From NCBI GenBank assembly GCA_041940305.1, contig JBGTSJ010000003.1:350215-414214 (forward strand): 64,000 nt of DNA, read 5' to 3'. Positions 33,204 to 42,370 of the stretch are shown here, piece by piece. The number at the start of each line of letters is the position of its first letter. Positions within the stretch are counted from its first letter, which is position 1. Both the position numbers and the translations under genes were made by a program. The notes below the pieces were generated by a model. The model was not told where the DNA came from, searched no databases, and saw only the letters and a list, made by a program, of their open reading frames with translations. The stretch is from JBGTSJ01 sp041940305 (lineage in GTDB: Bacteria > Planctomycetota > Planctomycetia > Planctomycetales > Planctomycetaceae).

Positions 33204-35390
33204 ATGTTTTTACAGCGATGCGGACTGTTCGGCGTGGCAGTGAGCCTGCTCTTCCTGTCGCTTCCCGCGTGGGCCGCCGAACCAGCGCCCGCTGAGGCAT
33301 TGGAATTGTCGCTCCGCTCACGTGTTGAGACGAGCGCAGGCTCCGGAAGACACCATGCCGTCGTCGAACCGCAGTCGTGGGATCCCGCGACGACAGCCCT
33401 GATCGTCTGCGACGTGTGGGACCTGCATCACTGCTTGAACGCGGTGCGGCGGGTGGGGGAGTTCGGGCCGCGGTTGAATGAGGTGGTGCAGAACGCGCGA
33501 GAGCGGGGGGTGACGATCATTAATGCGCCGAGCGACTGCATGGAGGCGTATGGCGATCATCCGGCGCGGCGGCGGGCGATGGAGACGCCGAAAGCCTCGC
33601 AGTTGCCGGATGACATTGAGTCGTGGTGCAGCCGGATTCCGTCGGAGGAGCAGGCGGTGTATCCGATCGACCAGTCGGACGGCGGGGAGGATGATGACCC
33701 CGCAGAGCATGCGGAGTGGCGGGCGAAGCTGGAGGCGATGGGGCGCAACCCGAACCTGCCGTGGGAGCAGCAGTCGGACCTGATCGAGATCGACGGGGAG
33801 CGGGACTACATCAGCGACAAGGGGGACGAGGTCTGGAGCATTCTGGAGGAGCGCGGGATCGAGAACGTGATCCTGACCGGCGTGCACACGAACATGTGCG
33901 TGCTGGGGCGGCCGTTCGGGTTGCGGCAGATGGCGAAGAATGGAAAGAACGTCGTGCTGATGCGCGACATGACGGACACGATGTACAACCCGGCGCGGTG
34001 GCCGTACGTCAGCCACTTCACGGGGACGGACTACATCATCGAGCACATCGAGAAGTTCGTCTGCCCGACGATCACCAGCGATCAGCTGATCGGCGGCGAG
34101 CCGTTCGTGTTCGAGAACGACACGCGGCCGCATCTCGTCATCGTGATGGCCGAAGATGAGTACCAGACGGAGCAGACGCTGCCGGCGTTCGCGCGGCAGC
34201 ATCTGGGGAAGGCGTTTCGCGTGAGCCTGCTGTTTGCGCGGGACGACCAGCCGAACGACATCCCGGGGACGGAGATCCTGGACGATGCCGACGTGCTGCT
34301 CGTGAGCGTGCGGCGACGGCCGTTGCCGCCGGAGCAACTGGAGGCGTTCCGGCGATTTGCGGATTCCGGCAAGCCGATGATCGGGATCCGCACGGCGAGC
34401 CACGCGTTTGCGCTGCGCGGCGACGCGGCTGCACCAGAAGGGCTGGCGATGTGGGCGGAGTTCGATGCGGAGGTGTGGGGGGGTAATTACACCAACCATT
34501 ACGGCAACAGCCTGCAGAACGTGGTGCAGCTGGCGGAGGAGCAGGCGGAGCATCCCGTGCTGAAGGGAGTGCCGACGGAGCCGTTCCCTGTCGGTGGCTC
34601 ACTCTACAAGGTCTCACCGCTGAGGGACGGGACGACCGTTCTGATGACGGGGCGAGTTGAGGGAGAAGAGCCGGAGCCGGTTGCATGGACGTTCGATCGC
34701 GCGAGCGGCGGGCGATCGTTCTATACGTCGCTGGGTTACCGCAGCGACTTCGAGGGGAATCCCGATTTCCAGCGGTTGCTGGTGAACGGGATCTACTGGG
34801 CCGCGGGGCTAGAGCCGCCGGAGGAGATTACGGTGGCGGGGACGATTGAAGATTACCGTCGGCAGTGGATGCCGATGCCGGTGCCCGGGACGTGGGAGGA
34901 GGGATCGGGTGGCATCCTCAAGAGCTACGAAGGAGTCGCCTGGTATCGATGCATGATTCGGCTTCCCGAGAGTTGGGGAGATCAGGAGTTGATTATGGAG
35001 TTACCGGTCCTGCCTGCGGAGTACGAACTTTGGCTGGATGGGAAACGGAGATTCGGACTCGATGCTCGTTCAGCAGTCAACGCCGTGGGTGGCGTCACGT
35101 TGTGGCAGACCGGATGCACTCGCCCATCGCAGCAAGGCTGGAACTGCGGTGATTTAACGGAGATTGCGGTGCGGGTCTCAGGTGCGGGATGCATCTGCTA
35201 CGGTCTCGAAGACGAGTTTCCCCGGGTCTATCTGACTGACGACCCGGACACTCACGTCGACCTCACCGGCACCTGGCAATTCCGCATCGGCGACGATCCG
35301 TCGTTTGCCACGCTGCCGCTGCCGGCGAAGTTTGCGGCGGCGACGGAGATCGTGTTTGAGCCGGATGAAGTTGAATCCGTGGCTCCGTGA
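33204..35390 (+). CDS. Isochorismatase-like hydrolase fused to a ThuA-like domain
   Basis: From the ATG at 33204 (AGGAG eight bases upstream) the protein is 728 residues; a GTG at 33195 is less favoured. MFLQRCGLFGVAVSLLFLSL is a signal peptide. Residues ~50-280 resemble a cysteine hydrolase of the isochorismatase family: LIVCDVWD (Asp) and LTGVHTNMCVLGRPFGLR (Cys). Residues ~310-540 are ThuA-like: HLVIVMAEDEYQTEQTLPAF, then VLLVSVRRRPLPPEQ and a YTNHYG-containing stretch. The C-terminal ~180 residues are beta-rich (FRIGDDPSF, VLPAEYELWLDGKRRF), like a sugar-binding jelly-roll. This domain combination suggests an exported carbohydrate-related enzyme; the substrate is unknown. Confidence 0.85.
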   Translation: MFLQRCGLFGVAVSLLFLSLPAWAAEPAPAEALELSLRSRVETSAGSGRHHAVVEPQSWDPATTALIVCDVWDLHHCLNAVRRVGEFGPRLNEVVQNARERGVTIINAPSDCMEAYGDHPARRRAMETPKASQLPDDIESWCSRIPSEEQAVYPIDQSDGGEDDDPAEHAEWRAKLEAMGRNPNLPWEQQSDLIEIDGERDYISDKGDEVWSILEERGIENVILTGVHTNMCVLGRPFGLRQMAKNGKNVVLMRDMTDTMYNPARWPYVSHFTGTDYIIEHIEKFVCPTITSDQLIGGEPFVFENDTRPHLVIVMAEDEYQTEQTLPAFARQHLGKAFRVSLLFARDDQPNDIPGTEILDDADVLLVSVRRRPLPPEQLEAFRRFADSGKPMIGIRTASHAFALRGDAAAPEGLAMWAEFDAEVWGGNYTNHYGNSLQNVVQLAEEQAEHPVLKGVPTEPFPVGGSLYKVSPLRDGTTVLMTGRVEGEEPEPVAWTFDRASGGRSFYTSLGYRSDFEGNPDFQRLLVNGIYWAAGLEPPEEITVAGTIEDYRRQWMPMPVPGTWEEGSGGILKSYEGVAWYRCMIRLPESWGDQELIMELPVLPAEYELWLDGKRRFGLDARSAVNAVGGVTLWQTGCTRPSQQGWNCGDLTEIAVRVSGAGCICYGLEDEFPRVYLTDDPDTHVDLTGTWQFRIGDDPSFATLPLPAKFAAATEIVFEPDEVESVAP

Positions 35391-35395
35391 AGATT

Positions 35396-35506
35396 GTTGG
35401 AGTCCAGCCTTCAGGCTGCAGCGCTGGACTTTGACGTCAGCAGCCGCCGTCGAAGCCGGATCGCATCGGCAGGCTCAGCGGGGCAGGCTAAAGCCTGTAC
35501 TCCAAC
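35396..35506. repeat. Dispersed imperfect palindrome (GTTGGAGT...ACTCCAAC family)
   Basis: GTTGGAGTCCAGCCTTCAGG (35396-35415) and the inverted CAGGCTAAAGCCTGTACTCC (35484-35503) form imperfect arms around a 65-bp spacer. It lies between two convergent genes; the right arm touches the stop of the small membrane protein gene on the minus strand. Confidence 0.75.
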
Positions 35507-35715
35507 TATGCGCTCTGCGACATCCACTCGGTGTGGGCGGCGCGGCGGAGGGTTTCGACGTCGAAGGCGACCGGTGTGACGCGGCGCGGTTGCGGGTGCT
35601 CGATGCGCGGGGAGGTGTTGAGGCCGAACAGGACCTCGATCAGGGCCAGCACTCCGACCGTCAGGCCCACGGCGACCAGGGCGAACAGCATGAAGAACAC
35701 GGTCATGAGCAACAT
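35506..35715 (-). CDS. Small single-helix membrane protein, function unknown
   Basis: A 69-residue protein with MLLMTVFFMLFALVAVGLTV as the start of a hydrophobic helix, then a cytoplasmic or periplasmic tail rich in Pro and Arg. GAGGAG eight bases before the ATG is a strong ribosome binding site, which argues that it is real. It is not related to any family I recognise. The last codons overlap a dispersed palindrome. Confidence 0.55.
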   Translation of the reverse strand: MLLMTVFFMLFALVAVGLTVGVLALIEVLFGLNTSPRIEHPQPRRVTPVAFDVETLRRAAHTEWMSQSA

Positions 35716-36101
35716 GGCTGGGGCTCCTCAGTCATCAGGGGTGTCGGTATGAGTCGGGGGGGGGCGGTGTGAGTTGGATTCGTTGAACTTTGATGGGCGC
35801 TGGTTCCGCGTCACGAAGTGGTGCGGGTACGTTTGTTCGTTGCATGGTCCAGCGACGTTCGGCCCTTGCTGGCGCGTCGGGCTAGTGTGCTGCGTCGGGG
35901 CTACCGGGGGATTGACGGGGCGCATCGCGAGCGGTCAAGTTTTTCGGTTGTTCTCAGAAATCCGGTCAGGTCCGATTTGCGGCCGGGGGAGCGGAGTTGC
36001 TGAGGGGAATCGATCGCAGGCCGCGGAGGAGGCTGCGCGGCGGTTCCTCCGCGGCTGCGACGCGGGGCGCCGGTGTTGGGGTTCGGCCGCCCGACAGAAA
36101 G
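35716..36101. other. Intergenic region with a dispersed 36-bp repeat
   Basis: 386 bp with no supported gene. It carries one copy of the CCCTTGCTGGCGCG repeat (35855-35890). Nothing else stands out; it presumably holds the promoter of the small membrane protein gene upstream on the minus strand. Confidence 0.5.
35855..35890 (+). repeat. 36-bp dispersed repeat, copy 2
   Basis: 33 of 36 positions match the reverse complement of bases 13751-13786. The core is CCCTTGCTGGCGCG. Both copies are intergenic. Confidence 0.75.
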
Positions 36102-36725
36102 CTAAGCGTCATCCGGCTGCAGAAGTTTCTCGAATTTCTCCTGCAACCGTGACAGCATGCGGCGGACGGTCCGCTCCGAGATGCCCAGGGCCTCGGCGGC
36201 TTCGTCGTTCGTCTGGTCCTGCAGCTTGAGGTCGATCAGCTTGCGCTCGTCCTCGTCGAGCGAGGTCACCAGCATGTCGAACGTATCGGCGAACTCCGCG
36301 GCGGAGTCGGGCGTCGGCCCGCCGGCCACGAGACCCGAGTCGCCGTGTCCCGCGTCTCCGGAATCGTCCCCGGCATCCACGGGAACCTCACGCCCCACGC
36401 CGCGGGACTTGCGCTGATGGAACCGCGCCTTCTCGCGCAGTTTCGTCAAGGTGATGGCGCACAACAGGTTCCAGAGACGCTGATTGTCCTCGAACTGGAA
36501 GTAGCCGACCTGGGCCCGGCGGAAGAAAGTGCGGAACGTTGACTGGATGACGTCGTCGGCGTCAAACCGGCGGCGCATGCCGGGGGCCAGGCGACTGTCG
36601 GCAATGTTGCGTAACATCGGCCCGTATTCTGCGTAGAAGCTCCTGAGGACATCGGAGTCCCCGTGCGTCAGCCCTTGAATCAGGCGTTCCCAGTCGAGAT
36701 CCGGAGGCCGGTCATGATCGGACAT
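36102..36725 (-). CDS. ECF-type RNA polymerase sigma factor
   Basis: The 207-residue protein has sigma region 2 (LAPGMRRRFDADDVIQSTFR, about residues 55-75) and region 4 with a helix-turn-helix (DEAAEALGISERTVRRMLSR, about 175-195). An insertion of about 30 polar, Gly/Asp-rich residues lies between them (VDAGDDSGDAGHGDSGL). It is divergent from a large kinase with a cNMP-binding domain, and planctomycetes have ECF groups linked genetically to Ser/Thr kinases. I infer that the kinase may control this sigma factor or act in the same signalling route. No anti-sigma gene is seen beside it. Confidence 0.9.
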   Translation of the reverse strand: MSDHDRPPDLDWERLIQGLTHGDSDVLRSFYAEYGPMLRNIADSRLAPGMRRRFDADDVIQSTFRTFFRRAQVGYFQFEDNQRLWNLLCAITLTKLREKARFHQRKSRGVGREVPVDAGDDSGDAGHGDSGLVAGGPTPDSAAEFADTFDMLVTSLDEDERKLIDLKLQDQTNDEAAEALGISERTVRRMLSRLQEKFEKLLQPDDA

Positions 36726-36981
36726 GAGTTCGCGGATTTTATCGTGATGCGGGAGCGGATCGCAGTTACGCCTTGCGCCGCCCGCATAGATGTTACGGGG
36801 AAGGCCGCATCAGGGGAGCCCGCCGGACTCCTGCATTCTCTCCGGTCCGGCCCCCCGGTTACAATGCCGCCGAGTGACGAACGGTGCGACGTTCGGCCTG
36901 ACGCCCGGCCGGCAGCTTACTAGGCCCGTCCTGTCCGCGGCCGCCCGTCGGCGCGCCTCATGCACCCTCAAGGCGACGACC

Positions 36982-38820
36982 ATGTCCAAGCAGGGAGATC
37001 AGCTGGCTGCGGTGCTCTCGCAGTTCGAGGAGTCCTGGAAGCAGGGCATCCCGCTGTCGATCCGGGAGGCGCTGCAGCGGGCGGACCTGTCGGGGTTCAG
37101 CGTGCAGGACGCCGCGTATCGCATGCTGGTGAGCGAGCTGATCAAGCGCGAGATGGAGCAACGGTGGGAGAGCGGCGACCACGCCGACGAATCGCGCTCG
37201 CTGCGGATCGAATCCTACATCGATCAGTTTGAAGAGGTGCCGTTCGGCGAAGAGACCATCATGGAACTGGTCGAGCACGAATACAGCCTGCGGCACGCCA
37301 GCGGCGACTGGCCGGAGATCGACGAATACGTGCGGCGCTTTCCGCAGGTGGCCGACATCGCCCGGCGGCGGCTCAAGAACCTGCGCGACGACCTGGTGAC
37401 GCAGACTTCGATCAAGGAGCTGTTCGTCACCCCGGCACTGATGGCGGCGGACGAAGAGCCGTTCGACAACGACGACTCCGCGCCGGCCGCGCCGACATGC
37501 CCGGACGTGACGGCATTGACGGAAACGCTGCGGACGATCCGGCCGTTCGATGAACTGTCGATGCACGTGCGCGAGGCGATCGCCACGCATGCCCAGGTGC
37601 GGGAGTTCGCCGCGGGTGAGATCCTGCTGCGGCAGGGGGAAGTCGCGGACAGCCTGTTCATTCTGCTGGAAGGGATGGCCGACGTCTCACTGCATGAGGC
37701 AGGATCGGTGCATTCCATTGCGCGGCTGGACCGGAAGACGGTGATCGGCGAACTGGGGCTTGTCACGCACCAGGTGCGGAGCGCGGACGTGGTGGCCGTC
37801 ACGCCGGGCTGTGCGGCCATCATTTCCAAGGACCATTTCGAACACATCGCCGGCCGGTATCCGCGGCTGAGCATCGCCATGTCGGAGCTGATCGCCGAGC
37901 GCGTCGGCCATCTGACGATCGACGTGCTCTGCGGGAAGGAGATCGGCCCGTACCGCATCCAGCGGCGGCTGGGGCGCGGGGCGATGGGAATCGTCTACGC
38001 GGCACAGATGAAGGGAACGGGGGACATGGTCGCCCTCAAAATGCTGCGGCACGACCTGGCCTTCGACCGGATGGCGACCGAGCGCTTTCACCAGGAGGCG
38101 GAGATCGTCCGGGGACTGTGCCAGGACAATCTGGTGCAGGTGTATGACGAGTTCTCCGAGTACGGCACGTCGTTCATCGCGATGGAGTTGTGCGACGGGC
38201 CGTCGCTCTCCGACCTGCTCGACCACGTCGGGCCGCTGCCGATGGAGGTCGCCAGGCAGATCATCGGCCAGCTTGCCGCCGGTCTCGTTTGCGCCCATGA
38301 GGCGGGGGTCGCGCATCGGGACCTCAAGCCGGCGAATGTGCTGCTGACGCGGGAGGGGATGGTCAAGATCGCCGATTTCGGGCTGGCACGCTGCCTGACG
38401 ACCGACGCCGCAGCGCTGACGGCTTTCGGGCAGATCGTGGGGACGCCGCGATACATGGCGCCCGAACAACTGGCCGGAGAGCGGGGCGAACCGAAGTCGG
38501 ACGTGTTCGCGCTCGGCGCCATCTTCTTCGAGATGCTGGCGGGCCGGCCGGTCTTCATGTCGGCGCGATTCACGCAACTGCTGAAGGAGCGGGCCAAATT
38601 CACGATGCCGGAGCCGAACCAGATCCGGCCGGGACTGGACCGCAAGACCTACAGGCTGCTGGAGGCGCTGCTGGAGGAAGACCCGGACGCGCGCAACGTC
38701 GATCTGTCCGCACTGGCCGAATGGGCGGCGCCGGTTGACCTGGCGGCGCTGGGCGTGGACGGGTGCGTCGGGCCGGTGTTTGCGGCGGCGACGTCGTCGG
38801 ACACGCATCTCGACGCGTGA
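36982..38820 (+). CDS. Ser/Thr protein kinase with N-terminal cyclic-nucleotide-binding-type domain
   Basis: Start at the ATG at 36982 (AAGG nearby) gives 612 residues. Residues ~1-155 are mostly helical, with no family I recognise. Residues ~180-310 resemble a cNMP-binding domain: FAAGEILLRQGEVADSLFIL, then DRKTVIGELGLVTHQVRSAD (the phosphate-binding cassette position). The C-terminal half is a Hanks-type kinase: LGRGAMGIVY, VALKML, HRDLKPANVLL, DFGLARCL and GTPRYMAPEQLAGE. No membrane segment. A signal-sensing kinase controlled by a ligand on its N-terminal half is plausible. Divergent from an ECF sigma factor gene 256 bp away. Confidence 0.9.
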   Translation: MSKQGDQLAAVLSQFEESWKQGIPLSIREALQRADLSGFSVQDAAYRMLVSELIKREMEQRWESGDHADESRSLRIESYIDQFEEVPFGEETIMELVEHEYSLRHASGDWPEIDEYVRRFPQVADIARRRLKNLRDDLVTQTSIKELFVTPALMAADEEPFDNDDSAPAAPTCPDVTALTETLRTIRPFDELSMHVREAIATHAQVREFAAGEILLRQGEVADSLFILLEGMADVSLHEAGSVHSIARLDRKTVIGELGLVTHQVRSADVVAVTPGCAAIISKDHFEHIAGRYPRLSIAMSELIAERVGHLTIDVLCGKEIGPYRIQRRLGRGAMGIVYAAQMKGTGDMVALKMLRHDLAFDRMATERFHQEAEIVRGLCQDNLVQVYDEFSEYGTSFIAMELCDGPSLSDLLDHVGPLPMEVARQIIGQLAAGLVCAHEAGVAHRDLKPANVLLTREGMVKIADFGLARCLTTDAAALTAFGQIVGTPRYMAPEQLAGERGEPKSDVFALGAIFFEMLAGRPVFMSARFTQLLKERAKFTMPEPNQIRPGLDRKTYRLLEALLEEDPDARNVDLSALAEWAAPVDLAALGVDGCVGPVFAAATSSDTHLDA

Positions 38821-39056
38821 GCCCCAATTCTGCTTAACTGGTCAGGCGGGCGACATCGAACGGGTGTGGACCGGCCGAAGCAGCCTTGGCACGTGAGTGC
38901 GGCGGGTCCTCGCGGAAAGCAACGGGCAGCAGTCGCGGGCCAGGTGGAACTTGTTTGGGTGCGCGCAGTAAGTCTCCACACCGCATGATTGCCGCCCGCC
39001 GCGCCGCGAGGCCCCGCCCCGCTCACAGAGGCGGACAGAAGCAGGATCGGCGGCGT

Positions 39057-39443
39057 TCAGGATGAGCCGAGGATCGCGCGCGTGACGGCGAGGCCCATCC
39101 AGACGGCGGTACAGCCCAGCAGGAGGTTGGCAGCCACGTTCAGCAGGCTTTGCCGCAATTGATGCTCCAGCGCGAGTTCGACCGTTTGCAGGCCGAAGGC
39201 GGAGAACGTGGTGAGTCCGCCGAGGACGCCGGTGATTAGGAACGCCTCCCAGTCGCGCGTGAGCCAAGTGCGTTCTCGGGCGATCGCCATCAGGATTCCG
39301 ATCGCAAGACAACCGGCGATGTTGACGATGAGAGTCCCGCCCGGGGCAAACGCCGGGAACTGACGCTGCGCCCAGCCGTTGACCACGAAGCGGCACATGG
39401 CCCCGATCGCCCCGCCCGCTCCGACTGCCAGGAGTTGCCACAT
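39057..39443 (-). CDS. crcB: Fluoride exporter CrcB/FluC
   Basis: From the ATG at 39443 the protein has 128 residues, the usual CrcB size. Four hydrophobic helices are visible, with the family signatures GGAIGAMCRFVVNGW and LITGVLGGLTTFSAFGLQTV (the TFS motif). It forms dual-topology dimers with fluoride channels in other bacteria. The downstream TVELALEHQLRQSLLNV section also fits. No fluoride riboswitch consensus is evident upstream. Confidence 0.95.
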   Translation of the reverse strand: MWQLLAVGAGGAIGAMCRFVVNGWAQRQFPAFAPGGTLIVNIAGCLAIGILMAIARERTWLTRDWEAFLITGVLGGLTTFSAFGLQTVELALEHQLRQSLLNVAANLLLGCTAVWMGLAVTRAILGSS

Positions 39444-39572
39444 GGGAGGCTCTTGGTTGCAGGCCGGGGCGATCTCGGATGAAACCGCTCGGCGGGCCGG
39501 CATTGACCAAACGCCCGGCCCGATGGGCCGAGGCTAAACGGACGATCGTGTCACGGTGTGGTGCACGGTGTT

Positions 39573-40775
39573 TTAGCGGCCGAACTTCCAGAGGTGTCCG
39601 TCACTGCGGATGTAGAGGGCGTTGCCGGCGACGGCGGGGGTGGACAGAATCGTTTCGTCGAGTTCGCGAGTGGAGACCAGTTCCCCCTTGCCGCTGAGGT
39701 CGACGACGTGTCCGGTCCCCTCTTCGCTGAAGACGAACAGGTGGTCTCCGGCGATGACCGGGCTGCCGCTGTAGTTGCCGGTGAGGCGAAGCTTCCATTG
39801 CTCCTTGCCGTCCTCGGTGCTGGCGCAGGTGAGGATGTTCGGGCGGCCCAGCACGTACACCTTGCCGTCGTGCACGACGGGGCTGGCGGTGCCGGGTCCG
39901 AGCGATCCCTCCTGCCAGACGATCTCGGCGACTTCCGGGGTGTTGCCGCCGGGGCGAATGGCGGTGAGGCCGTGCGACGGAACGTAGGCGACGCCATCAA
40001 CCGCGACGAGGGAAGGGATCGTCGAGGCACCGTCGCCGTAGGTCCAGACCTCTTCGCCGGTGCGGGGTTCGACGGCCGAGACGCCGGCGGAGGACTGCAG
40101 CAGCACGAGCTGCTCGCCGCCGTCACCGGTCCAGAGGGCGGGGGAAGTCCAGTTGGCGCGGCGGGGGCGCTCGATCTTCCAGCGCTCTTCGCCGGTGGCG
40201 ACGTCGAGGCCGACGGTGAAGGAGTCCGTGTCGTTCTCCACCATGGCGACGAGCGTCTCGTCGGCCACGAGCAGGGAGGACGACATGCCGAGGCTGTTGC
40301 TGGCGTTCGGATAGTCGTGGGTCAACCCGCGATACCACAGCAGGTTGCCGTCGAGATCGAGGCAGACGACGTCGTTGGAGGAATAGGAGGCAAAGATGCG
40401 TTCGCCGTCGCTGGCGGGGGTGGGTGCAGCGACGCAGGTTTTGGGATGCGAGACCGTGCGGCCGGTCGCCCAGAACTCACGCTCCCACAACTGGGAACCG
40501 TCATTCGCGGCGAAGCAGAGGACGTGCAGCCGATCCTGGCGGTAGCCGCTGGAGGCCGTCACGACGATGCGGTCGCCAATGACAATTGGGCTGGAGAGTC
40601 CGCGGCCCGGGAGATCGGCCTGCCAGTCGACGGTGCTGTCGGCGGACCAGTCGGTGGGGAGATCGGCCTGCGCCGCGACGGCGGAGGTGTCGTCGCCTCG
40701 GAACTGCCGCCAGTCGGCGGAGGCCGTGGTGGTAAGCAAACCGAACAGACTCAACAGGGTAAAAAGTGTTCGCAT
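39573..40775 (-). CDS. PQQ-like beta-propeller repeat protein, exported
   Basis: From the ATG at 40775 the protein is 400 residues; the longer open frame upstream is an antisense of the neighbouring gene. MRTLFTLLSLFGLLTTTASA is a signal peptide ending near DWRQFRG. The mature part has PQQ-like WD-type beta-propeller repeats: DWRQFRGDDTSA, GLDVATGEERWKIERP, AVEPRTGEEVWTYG and STEDGKEQWKLRLTG, each a blade-like unit. Common in planctomycetes as a secreted or periplasmic protein of unknown role; BamB belongs to the same fold. It is downstream of the other exported protein on the same strand, probably in one transcript. Confidence 0.9.
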   Translation of the reverse strand: MRTLFTLLSLFGLLTTTASADWRQFRGDDTSAVAAQADLPTDWSADSTVDWQADLPGRGLSSPIVIGDRIVVTASSGYRQDRLHVLCFAANDGSQLWEREFWATGRTVSHPKTCVAAPTPASDGERIFASYSSNDVVCLDLDGNLLWYRGLTHDYPNASNSLGMSSSLLVADETLVAMVENDTDSFTVGLDVATGEERWKIERPRRANWTSPALWTGDGGEQLVLLQSSAGVSAVEPRTGEEVWTYGDGASTIPSLVAVDGVAYVPSHGLTAIRPGGNTPEVAEIVWQEGSLGPGTASPVVHDGKVYVLGRPNILTCASTEDGKEQWKLRLTGNYSGSPVIAGDHLFVFSEEGTGHVVDLSGKGELVSTRELDETILSTPAVAGNALYIRSDGHLWKFGR

Positions 40776-40833
40776 GGTGGATCGGGCTGAGAGGAGATTC
40801 GGAGTTGCGGCGCTGGTCGAGTGGGCCGCGTGG

Positions 40834-40869
40834 CAGAAACCCGGTTTCTGCAAAGAAACCGGGTTTCTG
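40834..40869. repeat. GAAACCCGGTTTC palindrome, copy 1
   Basis: CAGAAACCCGGTTTCTG (40834-40850) is followed by CAAAGAAACCGGGTTTCTG, so each half is itself near-palindromic and together they can form a long hairpin. It lies in the 107-bp gap between two minus-strand genes. Similar copies occur at 50457, 61493 and, degenerate, at 13805. Confidence 0.8.
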
Positions 40870-40882
40870 GGTTTCTGGGAGC

Positions 40883-42058
40883 TTACTCCACGCGGGCGGC
40901 TGTGCGTTCTTCGGCGGAGTTGAGGCCGCGGCCGGTGAGGTCGCAGATCCTCAGCTGGAAGGCCCAATCCTGGGCCCAGTCTTCCGTCTGCTCGTTCTGG
41001 CAGACCTTGAGCAGGATCGTGTTCTCCCCCTCCTGCAGTTCGGCCTGCACGCTGTACTGGTCGAAGAACATCCCGCGGTGGTACTCCTCCTGGCCGAAGA
41101 CTTCCTTGCCGTTGACCCACAGCTTCCAGGCGTTGGGAGTGCCGATGCGGAACTCGACCGGTCCGGCCTCGGCGGCGACGAACCCGGTCGCTGTGTAGGT
41201 AACGGCTCCCTTGTGGGGGGCGGTGAGTTCCGCAAGGTCGACGCGGCCGACCTTGCCGACGTCGTAGACATCGGGGGGCGTCGGCGCCTGGACCGGCTCC
41301 CAGCTGACGGGGCCGAGCTGTCCCTCGTATTCGGCGTCAAAATTCAGCTCCTCCTCGGGAGGATAAACGGCGGCGAAGCCGATGCCGCCGCGATTGTCGA
41401 AGGGTCCGATCACTTTCCACTCGGTGACGAGACCGAAGTGGTCGACGAGATCGACGGACGCTCCGAGCTTGTCGAGCGATTTGGCGAGCAGTTCGACCTG
41501 ATCGCCATCGACGGCCCCCTGCATGGCGGCCCCGTATGTGGTGCGGGCGGCGTCCTGCTTGCCGTCCGCTTCGAGCTGCTCGGCTTCGTCGATCAGCCGG
41601 GCGACCGCGTCGCGGCGCATCTCCGCGCTGGGATCGCTAATCATCTCCGGGATGATGCGGTCGGCGGCGGCGGGATCGGCTTTGATGATCCACTCATACG
41701 CCAGCCGTCGAGCGCGCGGGTTGTGGGAAGTCTCGGCGAGGAAGGCTTCGAGATCGGAGACCGGCAGGGTGCCTGTTTCGGAAAGGACACGATCGGCCAC
41801 AGACTCAAATGCCCCTCGCAGCCAGTTGACGGCGAGGGGATTCGCACCGTCCATTGCGGCAAGAATTCGCGTTAATGCGTCGGCATTAGCTTGTTCGATG
41901 CGCTGAATCGCAGCCGTGGCGGCGTCGTGGCCTTCCCCCTTCGGGCCGACCTCGGTGATGGCTTGCAGATCGTCTCCGATTGCATCGGCCGCAGCGCGAC
42001 CCGTCCATGCCAGGGACAATGACATCAGTGTCAGACATACCAGGACTGTGTGACGCAT
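40883..42058 (-). CDS. Exported protein with HEAT-like region and C-terminal beta-sandwich
   Basis: A 391-residue protein with a signal peptide (MRHTVLVCLTLMSLSLAWTG to ~residue 22). Residues ~30-210 are alpha-helical with repeat units such as SDPSAEMRRDAVARLIDEAE, like HEAT repeats. Residues ~230-380 form a beta-rich region with WKVIGPFDNRGG and AWKLWVNGKEVFGQEEYHR, typical of the sugar-binding-like domain found in many planctomycete exported proteins. Immediately upstream of the PQQ-repeat gene on the same strand (107 bp), so both are probably expressed together. Function unknown. Confidence 0.78.
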   Translation of the reverse strand: MRHTVLVCLTLMSLSLAWTGRAAADAIGDDLQAITEVGPKGEGHDAATAAIQRIEQANADALTRILAAMDGANPLAVNWLRGAFESVADRVLSETGTLPVSDLEAFLAETSHNPRARRLAYEWIIKADPAAADRIIPEMISDPSAEMRRDAVARLIDEAEQLEADGKQDAARTTYGAAMQGAVDGDQVELLAKSLDKLGASVDLVDHFGLVTEWKVIGPFDNRGGIGFAAVYPPEEELNFDAEYEGQLGPVSWEPVQAPTPPDVYDVGKVGRVDLAELTAPHKGAVTYTATGFVAAEAGPVEFRIGTPNAWKLWVNGKEVFGQEEYHRGMFFDQYSVQAELQEGENTILLKVCQNEQTEDWAQDWAFQLRICDLTGRGLNSAEERTAARVE

Positions 42059-42370
42059 GCGTATCTCAGGAATTCTGGTAATGGATCAACGGATAAGCCG
42101 AACGCCTTTTTGTGATTCCGCCAGCTGACGAAGTGTACTTGCCGGCAGTGCAGAATTCACCCGGGAGCAGTCGAACTCCGCAGGTTCCGGCGATACGTCA
42201 GAATCCCATCGGACGACCAGAAACCACATTCCCGGCCCTCGTTCGCACTTTCGGTCGCGACAAGTCCGCTCATCGCACCGGCGAGTTGATGACAGAAACC
42301 GGAGCGGCTTAGAATCGACGCTTGATCGTCAACTCTGCCTCACCTCTCTGAATTCTCACCGGGAGACGTC
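42059..42370. other. Divergent promoter region
   Basis: 312 bp between an exported-protein gene (minus) and the SPFH gene (plus), with no gene in it. It carries a plausible promoter for the SPFH gene at 42286-42315. Confidence 0.5.
42286..42315 (+). promoter_or_regulatory. Candidate sigma-70-type promoter for the SPFH gene
   Basis: TTGATG (42286-42291) and TAGAAT (42310-42315) are separated by 18 bases, close to the -35/-10 consensus. The SPFH start codon is 55 bp downstream. Planctomycete promoter consensus is poorly known, so this is tentative. Confidence 0.35.

Noticed and set aside
39444..39540. Fluoride riboswitch upstream of crcB
   Set aside because: The conserved crcB-motif blocks are not recognisable on the minus strand upstream of the start codon.
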